DNA of 64,000 nucleotides from Streptomyces formicae. Lineage in GTDB: Bacteria > Actinomycetota > Actinomycetes > Streptomycetales > Streptomycetaceae. The translations under genes were made by a program, and so were the position numbers. Positions 26,785-35,153 of this stretch are shown piece by piece. The DNA lies in the NCBI RefSeq assembly GCF_002556545.1, contig NZ_CP022685.1:9526001-9590000 (forward strand), read 5' to 3'. The notes below the pieces were generated by a model. That model had not been told where the DNA came from, ran no database searches, and worked only from the letters and a program-made list of their open reading frames with translations. Every line of letters starts with the position of its first letter. Positions within the stretch are counted from its first letter, which is position 1.

Positions 26785-27842
26785 CGACGACCGCCCTCGT
26801 CCCCGGCGTTGCCGCCCCCGTTCGCCGCGAGGGCGGCGGGCAACCTCTCCTGAAGGGCGTCGAGGAGTCGACCGCTGCTGGCCAGGGCCGCCTGGTTTCC
26901 CTCGGTCGGGGAGGTGCCCACGCGCTGGGAGAGGACGACGCCGTACACGACATGGTGCTTCTTGCCGTCCGGTATCTCGGCCGCCCACATCAGGTTGCCG
27001 CCCGCCGGGGTGCTCGATCCGGTCTTCAAACCGATCACACCGGGCCGTTCGAGCAGCTTGTTGGTGTTCCGCACCGGTTCGGTCTGCCCGGGGAGCTTCG
27101 TACTGCGCAGGGCCACCGTCGCGCGCAGCGCCGGTTCCTTCATCGCCTCGCGGGCGAGTGTGAGCTGGTCGGCGGCGGTGGAGCGGGTGGTGGACTCGAA
27201 ACCGCTGGCACCGGTGTACGTGGTGTCGGCCATTCCGAGCCGGGTTGCCGCGGCGTTCATCTTCGCCGTGAACTTCTTCTGGCTGCCCGAGTCCCAACGG
27301 GCCAGCAGCCGGGCGACATTGTTGCCGGACGGCAGGAGCATCAGCTCGAGCAGCTTGCGCTGGGAGAGCATCTGCCCCTGGCGTACGGGCGCGGTGGACT
27401 CACTGAGCGAATGCGCCTCGGCCGCGGCCTGCTCGTCGACCTTGACCACCGGCCCGTCGGCGCCGTCCTTCAGCGGATGCTCTTTCAAGATGACGTACGC
27501 GGTCATCACCTTGGTGAGGCTGGCGATCGGCACGGACTGCCGTGCCCGTCTGCCCTTGGCGCCGAGGGCACCGACGTTCTCCACCGCGATGGCCGTCTGC
27601 CCCTCCTCGGGCCACGGCAGTTCCAGCCGGTCGGCGACGGCCCGTGGCATCGAGGAGTGCTGTGCGACAGCGCTTCCCCGGCCACCCGCGCTGTCACCTT
27701 CGCCACCTTCGTCGGCGAAAGCGAGCAGGCCCCCGGCACATCCGGCGAGCAGCGCCGCGGTCAGGGCCCACGTCGTGCGGCGACGGCCCGGCGAAGGCCC
27801 TCCGAACACAGTGCGGACAGCACAGTGGGCACGTACGAACAC
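26781..27842 (-). CDS. D-alanyl-D-alanine carboxypeptidase (PBP5/S11 family)
   Basis: A 353-residue membrane-anchored or exported penicillin-binding protein with a hydrophobic signal segment at ~23-43. Active-site motifs are all present: Ser108-x-x-Lys111 (SLTK), Ser172-Gly-Asn174 (SGN) and Lys273-Thr-Gly (KTGS). It trims the terminal D-Ala from peptidoglycan stem peptides. The GTG start at 27842 is chosen because GGGAGG stands 8 nt upstream; an in-frame GTG at 27896 lacks such a site. It is coupled to the VanJ-like gene, and a two-component system follows, so a glycopeptide or envelope-stress response is likely. Confidence 0.9.
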   Translation of the reverse strand: MFVRAHCAVRTVFGGPSPGRRRTTWALTAALLAGCAGGLLAFADEGGEGDSAGGRGSAVAQHSSMPRAVADRLELPWPEEGQTAIAVENVGALGAKGRRARQSVPIASLTKVMTAYVILKEHPLKDGADGPVVKVDEQAAAEAHSLSESTAPVRQGQMLSQRKLLELMLLPSGNNVARLLARWDSGSQKKFTAKMNAAATRLGMADTTYTGASGFESTTRSTAADQLTLAREAMKEPALRATVALRSTKLPGQTEPVRNTNKLLERPGVIGLKTGSSTPAGGNLMWAAEIPDGKKHHVVYGVVLSQRVGTSPTEGNQAALASSGRLLDALQERLPAALAANGGGNAGDEGGRR

Positions 27843-28001
27843 GTCAACCGCCTCCCGAAGCCAGGTACGCGTACACCGGACATCGGGTACGTGCACAGCT
27901 TTGGGGAAGGCGGCTTCCGGGCCGTCAGGGCGAAGCTTCCGCTGTCGCGCGGTTGTGTATCAGCCGCGTATCAGCCCTTCGCCGCGTCGACGTCCGCGCA
28001 G

Positions 28002-28610
28002 TCAGCGCGCCGGCGCCGGGTTGATCCTGATCTCGGCGACCGTTCCCTCGCCGCTCAGGACCAGCGGCCCGGCGCCTTCGTGACGTACGCAGTCGAGTGG
28101 ACCGAGTGTGGCCAGGTGACCTCCCGGGTCTGCGACAGTGACCCCTTCGGTGACGGCCATGACGAGGAGGATCTCGCCCGCGGCACACGCCATCGTGTCC
28201 GTCCGCGCGGCGGCGACGGAGAGGATCCGGACACGGGCCGTCGCGTGTCCCCGACGGGTCATCACATTCATGTCGCGGACCGCGCCTGCCTCCAGTCGGC
28301 AGTCCGTCGCCGCGTCGCCGGAGAAGGCGAAGGGGTCCAAGGGCGCGACCGGTTGAGGTCGCCCGTCCACGGTGAGGACCATGCCTTCGCCCTCGACCAG
28401 GGTGATCACGCGGTCGATCCCGGGGAAGGCGGAGAAGGGCCCTTGTGTGTCCACGTCCGCGACACTCACCCGCCAGTCGAACCGGTCCGCGGACTCAGCT
28501 GACGCCAAGGCCGACGGCACGACACCCGACGCGACCTCCCGGGTCACGCCGCCACCGTTCTTCCAGGGCACGCTGGGGTACTCGCTCCAGCGCAGGACAT
28601 CGGTGCCCAT
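28002..28610 (-). CDS. HutD/Ves family protein
   Basis: A 202-residue cupin-like protein beginning RWSEYPSVPWKNGGGVTREVA, the hallmark of the HutD/Ves family, followed by FDWRVSVADV...GPFSAFPGIDR. HutD is linked to histidine-utilisation genes and may bind formylglutamate-type ligands; Ves is cold-inducible. No hut genes are nearby, so its role here is open. GGAGG lies 9 nt before the ATG. It is a single-gene unit. Confidence 0.9.
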   Translation of the reverse strand: MGTDVLRWSEYPSVPWKNGGGVTREVASGVVPSALASAESADRFDWRVSVADVDTQGPFSAFPGIDRVITLVEGEGMVLTVDGRPQPVAPLDPFAFSGDAATDCRLEAGAVRDMNVMTRRGHATARVRILSVAAARTDTMACAAGEILLVMAVTEGVTVADPGGHLATLGPLDCVRHEGAGPLVLSGEGTVAEIRINPAPAR

Positions 28611-28808
28611 ACAGCGCCGCCTCCCTCTTCCGTCAGTCCGTCACCGGGGTCAGCCTACGTGTGGCCAACGCGCGCGGAGCGAGGTGCGCCCCCACCGCCC
28701 CGCCCCAGGAAGAACGAGGGCGCCGGGCACGGGCAGCCCGGCCTTCCTGGTGGCGAGCGTGGCCGTCACGGTCAGGCCGCCACCGGCGCCGAGTCACCGG
28801 CGAAAGCG

Positions 28809-28982
28809 ATGGATTCCGGGGTGATCCCGTCGTCCCGCGGAAACGACGCGGAGGAAATCGCGACCACCAGCGGACTCATCGAAGCGGCCCTGGACCCCGC
28901 ACAGTTGCACGCCGCAGGGCAGGCGCTATGGCACCTATCCGCCGTACTCGAACGCGACAAGATCGGCACGCCTGCTTGCTGA
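28809..28982 (+). CDS. Small hypothetical protein (57 aa)
   Basis: A short frame encodes a mainly helical peptide: TTSGLIEAALDPAQLHAAGQ followed by LWHLSAVLERDKIG. Third positions are G/C-biased, which favours coding, but no clear Shine-Dalgarno sequence precedes the ATG and no family is recognised. It could be a remnant. The rest of the 475-nt gap between the HutD and lipoprotein genes shows nothing else. Confidence 0.35.
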   Translation: MDSGVIPSSRGNDAEEIATTSGLIEAALDPAQLHAAGQALWHLSAVLERDKIGTPAC

Positions 28983-29085
28983 GGGGGATTTCGGTGAGGC
29001 AGACGCGTACCGGTGTTCCGTGTGCCCGGTGTCGACCGGATCGGCCTCTTCCTCCCCACGAGTGCGGCGCACTACCGTTCACCGC

Positions 29086-29709
29086 ATGAGTGGACGACGT
29101 AGGTGCGCCTTACCGCTCCTTGCCGTCGCTGGCACGGCAGCGCTGCTGACGGTCACGGCTTGCGGCAGTGCCGTCGACACACCGGGGCCGGTTTCACGCG
29201 AGGGCAATGCCGATTCCGCAGCATCCGCATCCGCATCCGGTGGCAAGGCCGGCCGCTTCAAAGTGAAGTGCCTTGCGATCTTTGTCGAGGGAACCCCGCC
29301 GCCCTCCGTCGAGACAGCTTGCCCCAAAGAGCCCACGAAGCCCGCGAAACCGACGCCCACCGTCACGATGACCCCGCGGTTGGATCCGACGAGGAGCTGG
29401 GGTGGCCCGACGTGCGGGCCCCGGGACGAGTGGGGTGTGACCCGCCACGGCTCGCTGCTGAAGTGCTCGCCGAACGGAGAGGGGCACGGGGAGTGGGTCT
29501 GGCCTCCTGGCCCGGCCGAAGGCGAGCCCTGTGTCGACGAGGGGGAGTGGGTCATCCGTACTCCTGCGCGCAGCATGGTGTGTCGCGACGGCACATGGCT
29601 GCGGAAGTCGCTGGTGACCCCCAGCGCCACGCCCACACCTTCTGAAACCCCCCGCTTGATGCCGTGCCTCGCAGCGCACGTTGACAGCCGCCACTGCGAG
29701 GATCGGTGA
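29086..29709 (+). CDS. Putative lipoprotein of unknown function
   Basis: A 207-residue exported protein. A basic N-terminus and hydrophobic segment end in a lipobox LTVTAC, making Cys23 the predicted lipidated residue. The mature part is Pro/Thr-rich (TPRLDPTRSWGG, TPSATPTPSETP) and has several cysteines that may form disulfides. No domain is recognised. It lies 27 nt before the VOC gene in the same direction, but a functional link is not evident. Confidence 0.65.
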   Translation: MSGRRRCALPLLAVAGTAALLTVTACGSAVDTPGPVSREGNADSAASASASGGKAGRFKVKCLAIFVEGTPPPSVETACPKEPTKPAKPTPTVTMTPRLDPTRSWGGPTCGPRDEWGVTRHGSLLKCSPNGEGHGEWVWPPGPAEGEPCVDEGEWVIRTPARSMVCRDGTWLRKSLVTPSATPTPSETPRLMPCLAAHVDSRHCEDR

Positions 29710-29736
29710 CCATCAAGGACTGCAAGGGAGATGTCC

Positions 29737-30129
29737 ATGGAACTTGCCCAAGTCCGTCTTCTCATCACGGACTTCCCCAGTTGTTATCGCTTCTACCGAG
29801 ATGTGCTGGGGCTGAAGCCGCAGTTCGACGCGGAGGAGGGCCCGTACGCGAAATTCACTCCCGACGGCGGCAGCGCGGGTATCGCCTTGCAGGACCGTAC
29901 GCAGATGACCCAGGTACTGGGCGAACTCGCCGCTGAGCCGACCGGCTACCGCTCTCTTGTCGTCTTGAGAGTGGACGACGTGGACCGCTACTGCGCCGAG
30001 ATCACCCGGCGAGGAGCCGTCCTGGTCCATGGTCCGGCTCCCATGACGGATCGCATGCGCGTCGCGCACCTCAGGGATCCAGCGGGGAACCTCGTTGAAC
30101 TCCAGCAGTGGCTTGTTCCGCGCGGCTGA
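29737..30129 (+). CDS. VOC (glyoxalase/bleomycin-resistance fold) family protein
   Basis: A 130-residue single-domain vicinal-oxygen-chelate protein. It has the two beta-alpha-beta repeats with LLITDFPSCYRFYRDVLGL, the middle FTPDGGSAGIALQDR, and the C-terminal metal-site segment LRDPAGNLVELQQW. It may bind or modify a small molecule such as an antibiotic or alpha-keto compound. GGGAG 6 nt upstream selects this ATG rather than one two codons earlier. A closely similar but broken copy exists at 42101-42436. The next gene begins 28 nt after its stop. Confidence 0.88.
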   Translation: MELAQVRLLITDFPSCYRFYRDVLGLKPQFDAEEGPYAKFTPDGGSAGIALQDRTQMTQVLGELAAEPTGYRSLVVLRVDDVDRYCAEITRRGAVLVHGPAPMTDRMRVAHLRDPAGNLVELQQWLVPRG

Positions 30130-30157
30130 CCCTGTTGTTGTGCAGTGGAGGGGTTTC

Positions 30158-31336
30158 ATGGAAGGAAAGGGACGGCTGCATGTCAGTGCGGAGTTGGCGG
30201 GGGTGCTGGAGCGGATCGACGCGCTCGGTGGATTGATTGATGAACGGGCCGATGCTGCCGATGAGTTGGGAAGACTGCCGGAGGATTCGGCGTGGGCGCT
30301 GCTGGACACAGGGATTGTGCGGGCCGGGATCCCGCTGGGCCTTGGCGGATACGAGTGCGCGCCGCGGCAGTTGATCGAGACGGCGGTGCGGTTGAGTTAT
30401 CACGATGCCGCGGCCGGGTGGACCATGTTCGCGCTGCAGATGGTGACGGGGACCACCGCGGCGTACGTTGCGGAGGACGCGGCGGCCGCGCTGTTTCCCG
30501 ACGTGCCGAACGGAGAGTACGCGCTGCTTGCCGGGCACGGCACACGCCCTGGCCGGGCCGTCCCCGTGGCGGGCGGCTACCGGGTCAGCGGGCAGTGGCA
30601 GTTCGCCTCCGGGATGGCGCACGCCACCCACATCCACAGCGCGGTCCAGGTCGGGGACACCGGTGAGCTGCGGGTCCTTGCGATGCCGAAGTCACAGGTG
30701 ACGCTGGACGGGAACTGGGAGGTGCTCGGGCTGCGTGCGACACACAGCATCGACTACCACTGCACCGATGTGTACGTACCGCACGAGTACACCTACGTCG
30801 CGACCACGAACGCACCGGTCAACGGCGGCGCCGTCTACCGGCTCGGCCTGGTCAACATGTCGGCGATCGGGCACACGGGCTGGGCCCTCGGCGTCGGCCG
30901 GCGGCTCCTTGACGAGCTGAAGCGGGTGGCCGCGGCGCGGACCGGTTCGCGGGGCGCCGCGGTCGACACCTCCCAGTTCCACGCCGAGTACGCGACGGCG
31001 GAGGCCCGGCTCAGGGCGGCCCGGGCGTGGGTGAACGAGGTCTGGCGGGACGTCGAACAGACCCTGGACCAGGGGGAGGTGCCGAGCACGGAGCAGGACA
31101 CGTTGATCCGTCTCGTCCTCAACCATGTGACCTCGACCGCGTACGAGGTGGGCCGCACTGTCCACCGCTGGGCCGGGTCGGCGGCGATCCGACGCGGCCC
31201 GATCGACCGTTTCCTGCGCGACCTGGGGACGGGCACACAGCACATCACGTCGGGCCCGGTCGTGCTCCAGAACTGCGGCAGGTGGCTCAGCGGTGCCGAG
31301 CCGGACGCCCGGTGGAGCTTCCTCGACCTGGCCTGA
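30158..31336 (+). CDS. Acyl-CoA dehydrogenase-fold flavoprotein (group D monooxygenase-like)
   Basis: A 392-residue protein with the three-part acyl-CoA dehydrogenase fold. The N-terminal helices contain GIPLGLGGYECAPRQ, the middle beta domain has VSGQWQFASGM, and the C-terminal helical bundle includes VGRTVHRWAGSAAIRRG and RFLRDLGTG. The W-x-F-x-SG motif with a late RFLRD and QHIT segment is seen in flavin-dependent hydroxylases such as HsaA/HpaB relatives as well as dehydrogenases. Oxidation of an aromatic or acyl substrate is likely but unspecified. TGGAGGGG precedes the ATG. The VOC gene upstream may be co-transcribed. Confidence 0.8.
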   Translation: MEGKGRLHVSAELAGVLERIDALGGLIDERADAADELGRLPEDSAWALLDTGIVRAGIPLGLGGYECAPRQLIETAVRLSYHDAAAGWTMFALQMVTGTTAAYVAEDAAAALFPDVPNGEYALLAGHGTRPGRAVPVAGGYRVSGQWQFASGMAHATHIHSAVQVGDTGELRVLAMPKSQVTLDGNWEVLGLRATHSIDYHCTDVYVPHEYTYVATTNAPVNGGAVYRLGLVNMSAIGHTGWALGVGRRLLDELKRVAAARTGSRGAAVDTSQFHAEYATAEARLRAARAWVNEVWRDVEQTLDQGEVPSTEQDTLIRLVLNHVTSTAYEVGRTVHRWAGSAAIRRGPIDRFLRDLGTGTQHITSGPVVLQNCGRWLSGAEPDARWSFLDLA

Positions 31337-31360
31337 CCACCCACGTCCGCCCGGGAGGTC

Positions 31361-31843
31361 TCAGAGCTGACGGAAGTAGACCGCGAGGGGGTGAGGAGTG
31401 CAGCCGAGCGCCTCGTAGAGGGCTCGAGCCGGTGCGTGGAACTGGTCTCCTCCGGTGCCGATCTCGACGACCTCGGCGCCGAGGGCACGCATCTGTTGGA
31501 AGGCGTGCTCGCACAGTGCCGTGCCCACGTGGTGTCGTCGGTACGGGGCCGAGACGGCCAGGATCGTCACCTCCCCCTTCTTGCGGGCCGGATCGACGCT
31601 CCACGCCACGTATCCCGCGATGCTGTCTTCGACGTCGGCGATGGCGACATACGTGTGCTGTTCAGGTGCATGGAGTTCGGCGACCTGTCTGCGGTAGTCG
31701 TCGCGCCAGTTCCCGTGCTGAACGGCGAAGACGGCCTCGCCCACCAGGGGGCGGAAGGAGTCCTCGTAGAACGGACGGAACGTGTCGATGGTCAGTTCGG
31801 AGAGTGCTGCCAGATCCTACTGGGTGAACGCACGAATGAGCAC
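31361..31843 (-). pseudogene. GNAT acetyltransferase with an in-frame amber codon near the N-terminus
   Basis: Reading left from GTG at 31843 gives MLIRAFTQ, then TAG (31817-31819), then DLAALSELTIDTFRPFYEDS running in the same frame into a normal GNAT domain. That domain contains VTILAVSAPYRRHHVGTALCEHA with the acetyl-CoA-binding loop, and ends in LYEALGCTPHPLAVYFRQL. The full product would be about 160 residues, normal for the family. The stop removes the first eight codons. Either the gene is inactive, translation restarts at an internal GTG (31744), or there is a base error. It is convergent with the preceding flavoprotein gene. Confidence 0.7.
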
Positions 31844-32254
31844 GGAAGTGTGCCTCTCAGGCTGAGGGCTTGATACCCGGGCGGAACAAGGGCATGGGTC
31901 GGCCCGCTCCCTGCCAGAGGATCGGCGGTGAGTCGGGCTCCTCAGCGACGTGTACGCCAGGCGTCAAAACACTCCATGGTCCGCATCGTAGTGCGCGGCG
32001 TGTTGCTCCGAATACGGCGACGGTGAGGGCCTCGTCGCTGAAGCGCCGCTCCGCCCCTGAACCCACCCGCAGGGTGGTGGGGTTGTCCATACCCCTGACC
32101 GGGGGGCTCCATCATGGCCGCGCGGCACCCTTCCATGAGGCAATGATCTTGGAAGGTCGCACGGTGCGACCCGCCCGCCCGATGCCACAACCTCCTTGAT
32201 CCGCAGGCTAGTTGTGGCCGTCGGGCGTTCGACGAGCGAGATGAGACAGCCACC
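31844..32254. other. Gap with one doubtful small frame
   Basis: A leftward 77-codon frame (31857-32090, ATG start) has G/C-rich third positions over its first half only and no recognisable domain. It may be a fragment. The remainder holds the promoter region of the serine hydrolase gene; no clear hexamers were identified. Confidence 0.3.
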
Positions 32255-33460
32255 ATGACGTACATACGAAACTCCGCCCCCGCGCGCCGCAGAGTCGCTC
32301 TGGGTGCCGTGACCGTGGCCACCGTCACGGCGGCCCTGGCGATGCCGCTCTCCACGGCCTGGGCCCAGCAGGACGCGCGGTCGGCGGGCCCGGGGCGGGC
32401 GGCCCTGCAGCGGAATCTGGACGATATCGTCCACAAGGATGGAGTGGTCGGCGCCCAGGCCGCCCTGGTGGACGGCAAGAGCCGCATCTCCGTACGCAGT
32501 GGCACCGCCGAACGCGGCACCGGCCGGAAGGTTCCGCACGACGGCTACTTCCGGATGGGCAGCAACACCAAGACGTTCGTCGCCACGGTCATGCTGCAGT
32601 TGGAGGCCGAAGGCCGCCTCCGGCTCGACGACAAGGTCGACGACTGGCTGCCCGGGGTGGTGGAGGGGCAGGGCAATGACGGGAAGCGCATCACCGTGCG
32701 GCAGTTGCTCCAGCACACGAGCGGTGTGCCCGACTACGCCCCTCACCTGCCGGGCATCTTCGACGAGGAGGGATTCCAGAAGCACCGCTTCGATACCCTC
32801 GAGCCGCGTGAACTGGTCCAGCTGGCCATGCGGGACAAGCCCACGTTCGAGCCCGGCAAGGGCTGGAACTACTCCAACACCAATTACATACTCGCCGGGA
32901 TGATCATCGAAAAGGTGACGGGCCGGAACTGGACCGAGGAGGTCCGCAGCCGGATCATCAAGCCCCTCGGCCTCAAGCACACCTACTCCGCGCGCGAACG
33001 CGCCGACTTCGGCCTGCCGCGGCCCCACGCCAACAGCTACCACCAGTTCAAGCCCGGGGGCCCGCTGGTCGAAAGCACCGAGGTCAACATGAGCTGGGGT
33101 GACTCGGCAGGTGACCTCGTCACCACCTCCAAGGACCTCACGCGCTTCTGGCGGGGGCTGCTCGGCGGCGAGCTGCTCAAGCCGAAGCAGCTGAAGGAGA
33201 TGCAGACGACAGTGCCCGCGCCGAGGGAGGGCCGCGATACGCAGGAGAGGATGGGGCTCGGCATCTTCTGGCGGCCGCTCAGCTGCGGAGGCGGGTACTG
33301 GGGGCACGGCGGGACCACCCTCGGCCACCTCAACGCCAACGGCTTCATCGGCAAGGGGGAGCGAGGCGTCGTCATGATGCGCTCCACCAACCTCAACACG
33401 GACGACCGCGACGACCGCGCCGACAAGCTCGTCGACGACGCCCTGTGCAAGCGGAAGTGA
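32255..33460 (+). CDS. Secreted serine hydrolase, class C beta-lactamase / D-Ala-D-Ala peptidase fold
   Basis: A 401-residue exported enzyme. The signal peptide has an RRR motif and a hydrophobic core and is probably cleaved after AWA (residue 37). Catalytic motifs of the S12 family are visible: Ser103-x-x-Lys106 (GSNTK), Tyr206-Ser-Asn208 (YSN), and a late HGG replacing the KTG triad (GYWGHGGTTLGH). Family members include D,D-peptidases, esterases and class C beta-lactamases; the HGG form is common in Streptomyces R61-type enzymes. The substrate is likely a peptidoglycan peptide or small ester or amide. It is a single-gene unit followed by a strong hairpin. Confidence 0.92.
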   Translation: MTYIRNSAPARRRVALGAVTVATVTAALAMPLSTAWAQQDARSAGPGRAALQRNLDDIVHKDGVVGAQAALVDGKSRISVRSGTAERGTGRKVPHDGYFRMGSNTKTFVATVMLQLEAEGRLRLDDKVDDWLPGVVEGQGNDGKRITVRQLLQHTSGVPDYAPHLPGIFDEEGFQKHRFDTLEPRELVQLAMRDKPTFEPGKGWNYSNTNYILAGMIIEKVTGRNWTEEVRSRIIKPLGLKHTYSARERADFGLPRPHANSYHQFKPGGPLVESTEVNMSWGDSAGDLVTTSKDLTRFWRGLLGGELLKPKQLKEMQTTVPAPREGRDTQERMGLGIFWRPLSCGGGYWGHGGTTLGHLNANGFIGKGERGVVMMRSTNLNTDDRDDRADKLVDDALCKRK

Positions 33461-33592
33461 CCGTACGAAGGGTCTGTAGGCCCGGACCCGGCCCAGCCGG
33501 TCGGCTGCGTTCCCGCACCAGTGAGCGAGGCAAACGCAGAAAGAACTCACCGAGTTGAAGCCAACCGGCGACACGGCGTAGAAGCGCGACAA

Positions 33593-33650
33593 CAGGGCCT
33601 CCGGGCAGCCGAGTTGGTGTCACAACCCTCGTGCTGCACCGGAGGCCCTG
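33593..33650. terminator. Long stem-loop between convergent genes
   Basis: CAGGGCCTCCGG and CCGGAGGCCCTG form a perfect 12-bp stem. It is extended inward by GCAGC/GCTGC with a single bulged A, enclosing a loop of about 23 nt. It lies between the serine hydrolase and the opposing GNAT gene and would work as a bidirectional terminator. Its length is unusual, and a role as a remnant inverted repeat of a small mobile element cannot be excluded. Confidence 0.6.
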
Positions 33651-33709
33651 CTGCCTTCATGCGCCCACCCGGCCGAAATCACGTGACCAGGCAACGTCAG
33701 CCGGTGATG

Positions 33710-34621
33710 TCAGTGGGCACTGGCCGCGGTCCGGGCGACGGGATGGAAGTTGATCCGTTCGCGCACCACGGGGAAACCGGCCTTGGTGAAGTTCGCGGCC
33801 ATGGGGAAGTTGCCCCGGTCCGTGGCGCCGGTGACGGCCTCCGCGCCTTGTTCCACCAGGAAGTGGGTGCACTCGGCGAGAAGGTCGTAGGCGTAACCGT
33901 GGCCCCGCTGCTCCGGGAGGACGCCGATGAAACCGACGGTCGGTCCGGAGGGGTTGTGCGCCGGGATGTGGATGCCGACCAGTTCGCCCTCCGGGGTGCG
34001 GGCGAGCTGCCACCATTCCCGCGGGGACGGGCACCAGTGGAAGAACTCCAGTTCTTGCCGCGCGGCCTGGTCGAGGCCGCCCTCCTCGATGGCCTTCAGC
34101 GCGTGGGCGTCCAGCGTGGCCGAGTGGATGCGGCGCAGCGCGTCGAAGAAGACCGCGTCGTCGGCCTCGGGGCCGAAGACGAGGCGTCCGGGCCGCTCGG
34201 GCAGCCCGCGTTGCGGGGTCCAGCGGTACAGGAAGCGCTCCACCAGGAGCTCGTAGCCGGCGGCCCGGGCGGCGGCGAAGCGCGTCTCGGCGGCCGCGAC
34301 CAGGGCGGGGTGCTCGCGCCAGTCGCCGGGCAGGTTGAGCTCGAGTTCGACCTGCCACGGTGCGGAACGCAGGAGTTCGGCCCCCGCCTCGACCTCGCCC
34401 TCGGCGACGTCGAACCAGTTGAGGTTGACGGGTTCCTCATCATCGGGACCGCCCCACCAGGCACCGCGGGCGACAACGACGCCGTCGCGCAGGGCCACCC
34501 GCTTCCAGTGGGGGCGGTGCGTGGTCCGCTGGTGCGCGGCACGGGCATTCAGCGGGTCGGGGTGTGCGTCGAACAGATGGGCGTCGCTCTCGTCGAGCGC
34601 GCGGATGACCGTATCGGTCAT
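33710..34621 (-). CDS. GNAT family N-acetyltransferase
   Basis: A 303-residue protein whose C-terminal third is a clear GNAT domain: VGFIGVLPEQRGHGYAYDLL with the Q-x-x-G-x-G/A acetyl-CoA loop, then GATDRGNFPMAANFTKAGF. The N-terminal part looks like a degenerate GNAT half with a WWGGPDDEEP loop. This two-domain layout is common in Streptomyces acetyltransferases of unknown substrate. GGAGG precedes the ATG. A small divergent frame begins 84 nt away. Confidence 0.88.
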   Translation of the reverse strand: MTDTVIRALDESDAHLFDAHPDPLNARAAHQRTTHRPHWKRVALRDGVVVARGAWWGGPDDEEPVNLNWFDVAEGEVEAGAELLRSAPWQVELELNLPGDWREHPALVAAAETRFAAARAAGYELLVERFLYRWTPQRGLPERPGRLVFGPEADDAVFFDALRRIHSATLDAHALKAIEEGGLDQAARQELEFFHWCPSPREWWQLARTPEGELVGIHIPAHNPSGPTVGFIGVLPEQRGHGYAYDLLAECTHFLVEQGAEAVTGATDRGNFPMAANFTKAGFPVVRERINFHPVARTAASAH

Positions 34622-34704
34622 GGGTTCCTCCGGGATGCGTACGGCAGAAGCGCTCCCAGTCGGATCAGAGGTGCCACACCGGGGTAGCGGGGAGGGAGCG
34701 CTGG

Positions 34705-34893
34705 ATGACTGACAACTGCACGGCACTCGCCTCCTTCCGTCTCGTCTCACGCGGCGTGGTCCGTGCCAGACGCTACTTGAACACCGACGGACCCGTCCAC
34801 GGAATTTCCGAACCGCGCCGACGACGCCCCCCACCTCGCCGATTCACCTGGCTTGCGGCTGGTGGGGGCAGAAACACGAAACGTGCTCAATGA
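34705..34893 (+). CDS. Possible small basic protein (62 aa)
   Basis: A short frame with GGGGAGGGAG before its ATG. The product starts MTDNCTALASFRLVSRGVVR and is Arg-rich thereafter, without any recognised domain. The ribosome-binding site is its best support. It could be a leader peptide or a chance frame. It occupies part of the 530-nt gap between the GNAT and ADP-ribosylglycohydrolase genes. Confidence 0.3.
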   Translation: MTDNCTALASFRLVSRGVVRARRYLNTDGPVHGISEPRRRRPPPRRFTWLAAGGGRNTKRAQ

Positions 34894-34913
34894 CCATGAC
34901 CATGACCATGACC
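34890..34913. repeat. Four perfect copies of the hexamer ATGACC
   Basis: A 24-bp microsatellite of ATGACC units lies in non-coding DNA upstream of the ADP-ribosylglycohydrolase gene. Slippage here could change spacing but would not affect a gene directly. Confidence 0.9.
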
Positions 34914-35114
34914 GGGGCGGCTGCCTGGACCTCGGCCGTGGGCTCTTCGATCTTGTAAGGGCGCGAACCACGCGTACGGCTGCAGGCCCGCTCGGGCGAG
35001 CGGGGGGTTCCCTCTAGCTAGCGGGGATGGACGTGGCGGGGGTCGTGCGGTGCTATCGGAGGCGACTGTGCCCGGCGGACTTATGCGCCCTGTACAGACG
35101 CCCAGGGAAAAGAT

Positions 35115-35147
35115 TTGCGCGGGCGGCGGGGGCGCCCCAGATAACCT
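35115..35147 (+). promoter_or_regulatory. Possible promoter giving a leaderless mRNA
   Basis: TTGCGC (35115-35120) and GATAAC/TAACCT (35140-35147) resemble -35/-10 elements. They are placed so that transcription would begin at or next to the ATG of the ADP-ribosylglycohydrolase gene. The spacer is slightly long at 19 nt. No Shine-Dalgarno sequence precedes that ATG, which fits leaderless translation. Confidence 0.4.
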
Positions 35148-35153
35148 GCACGG

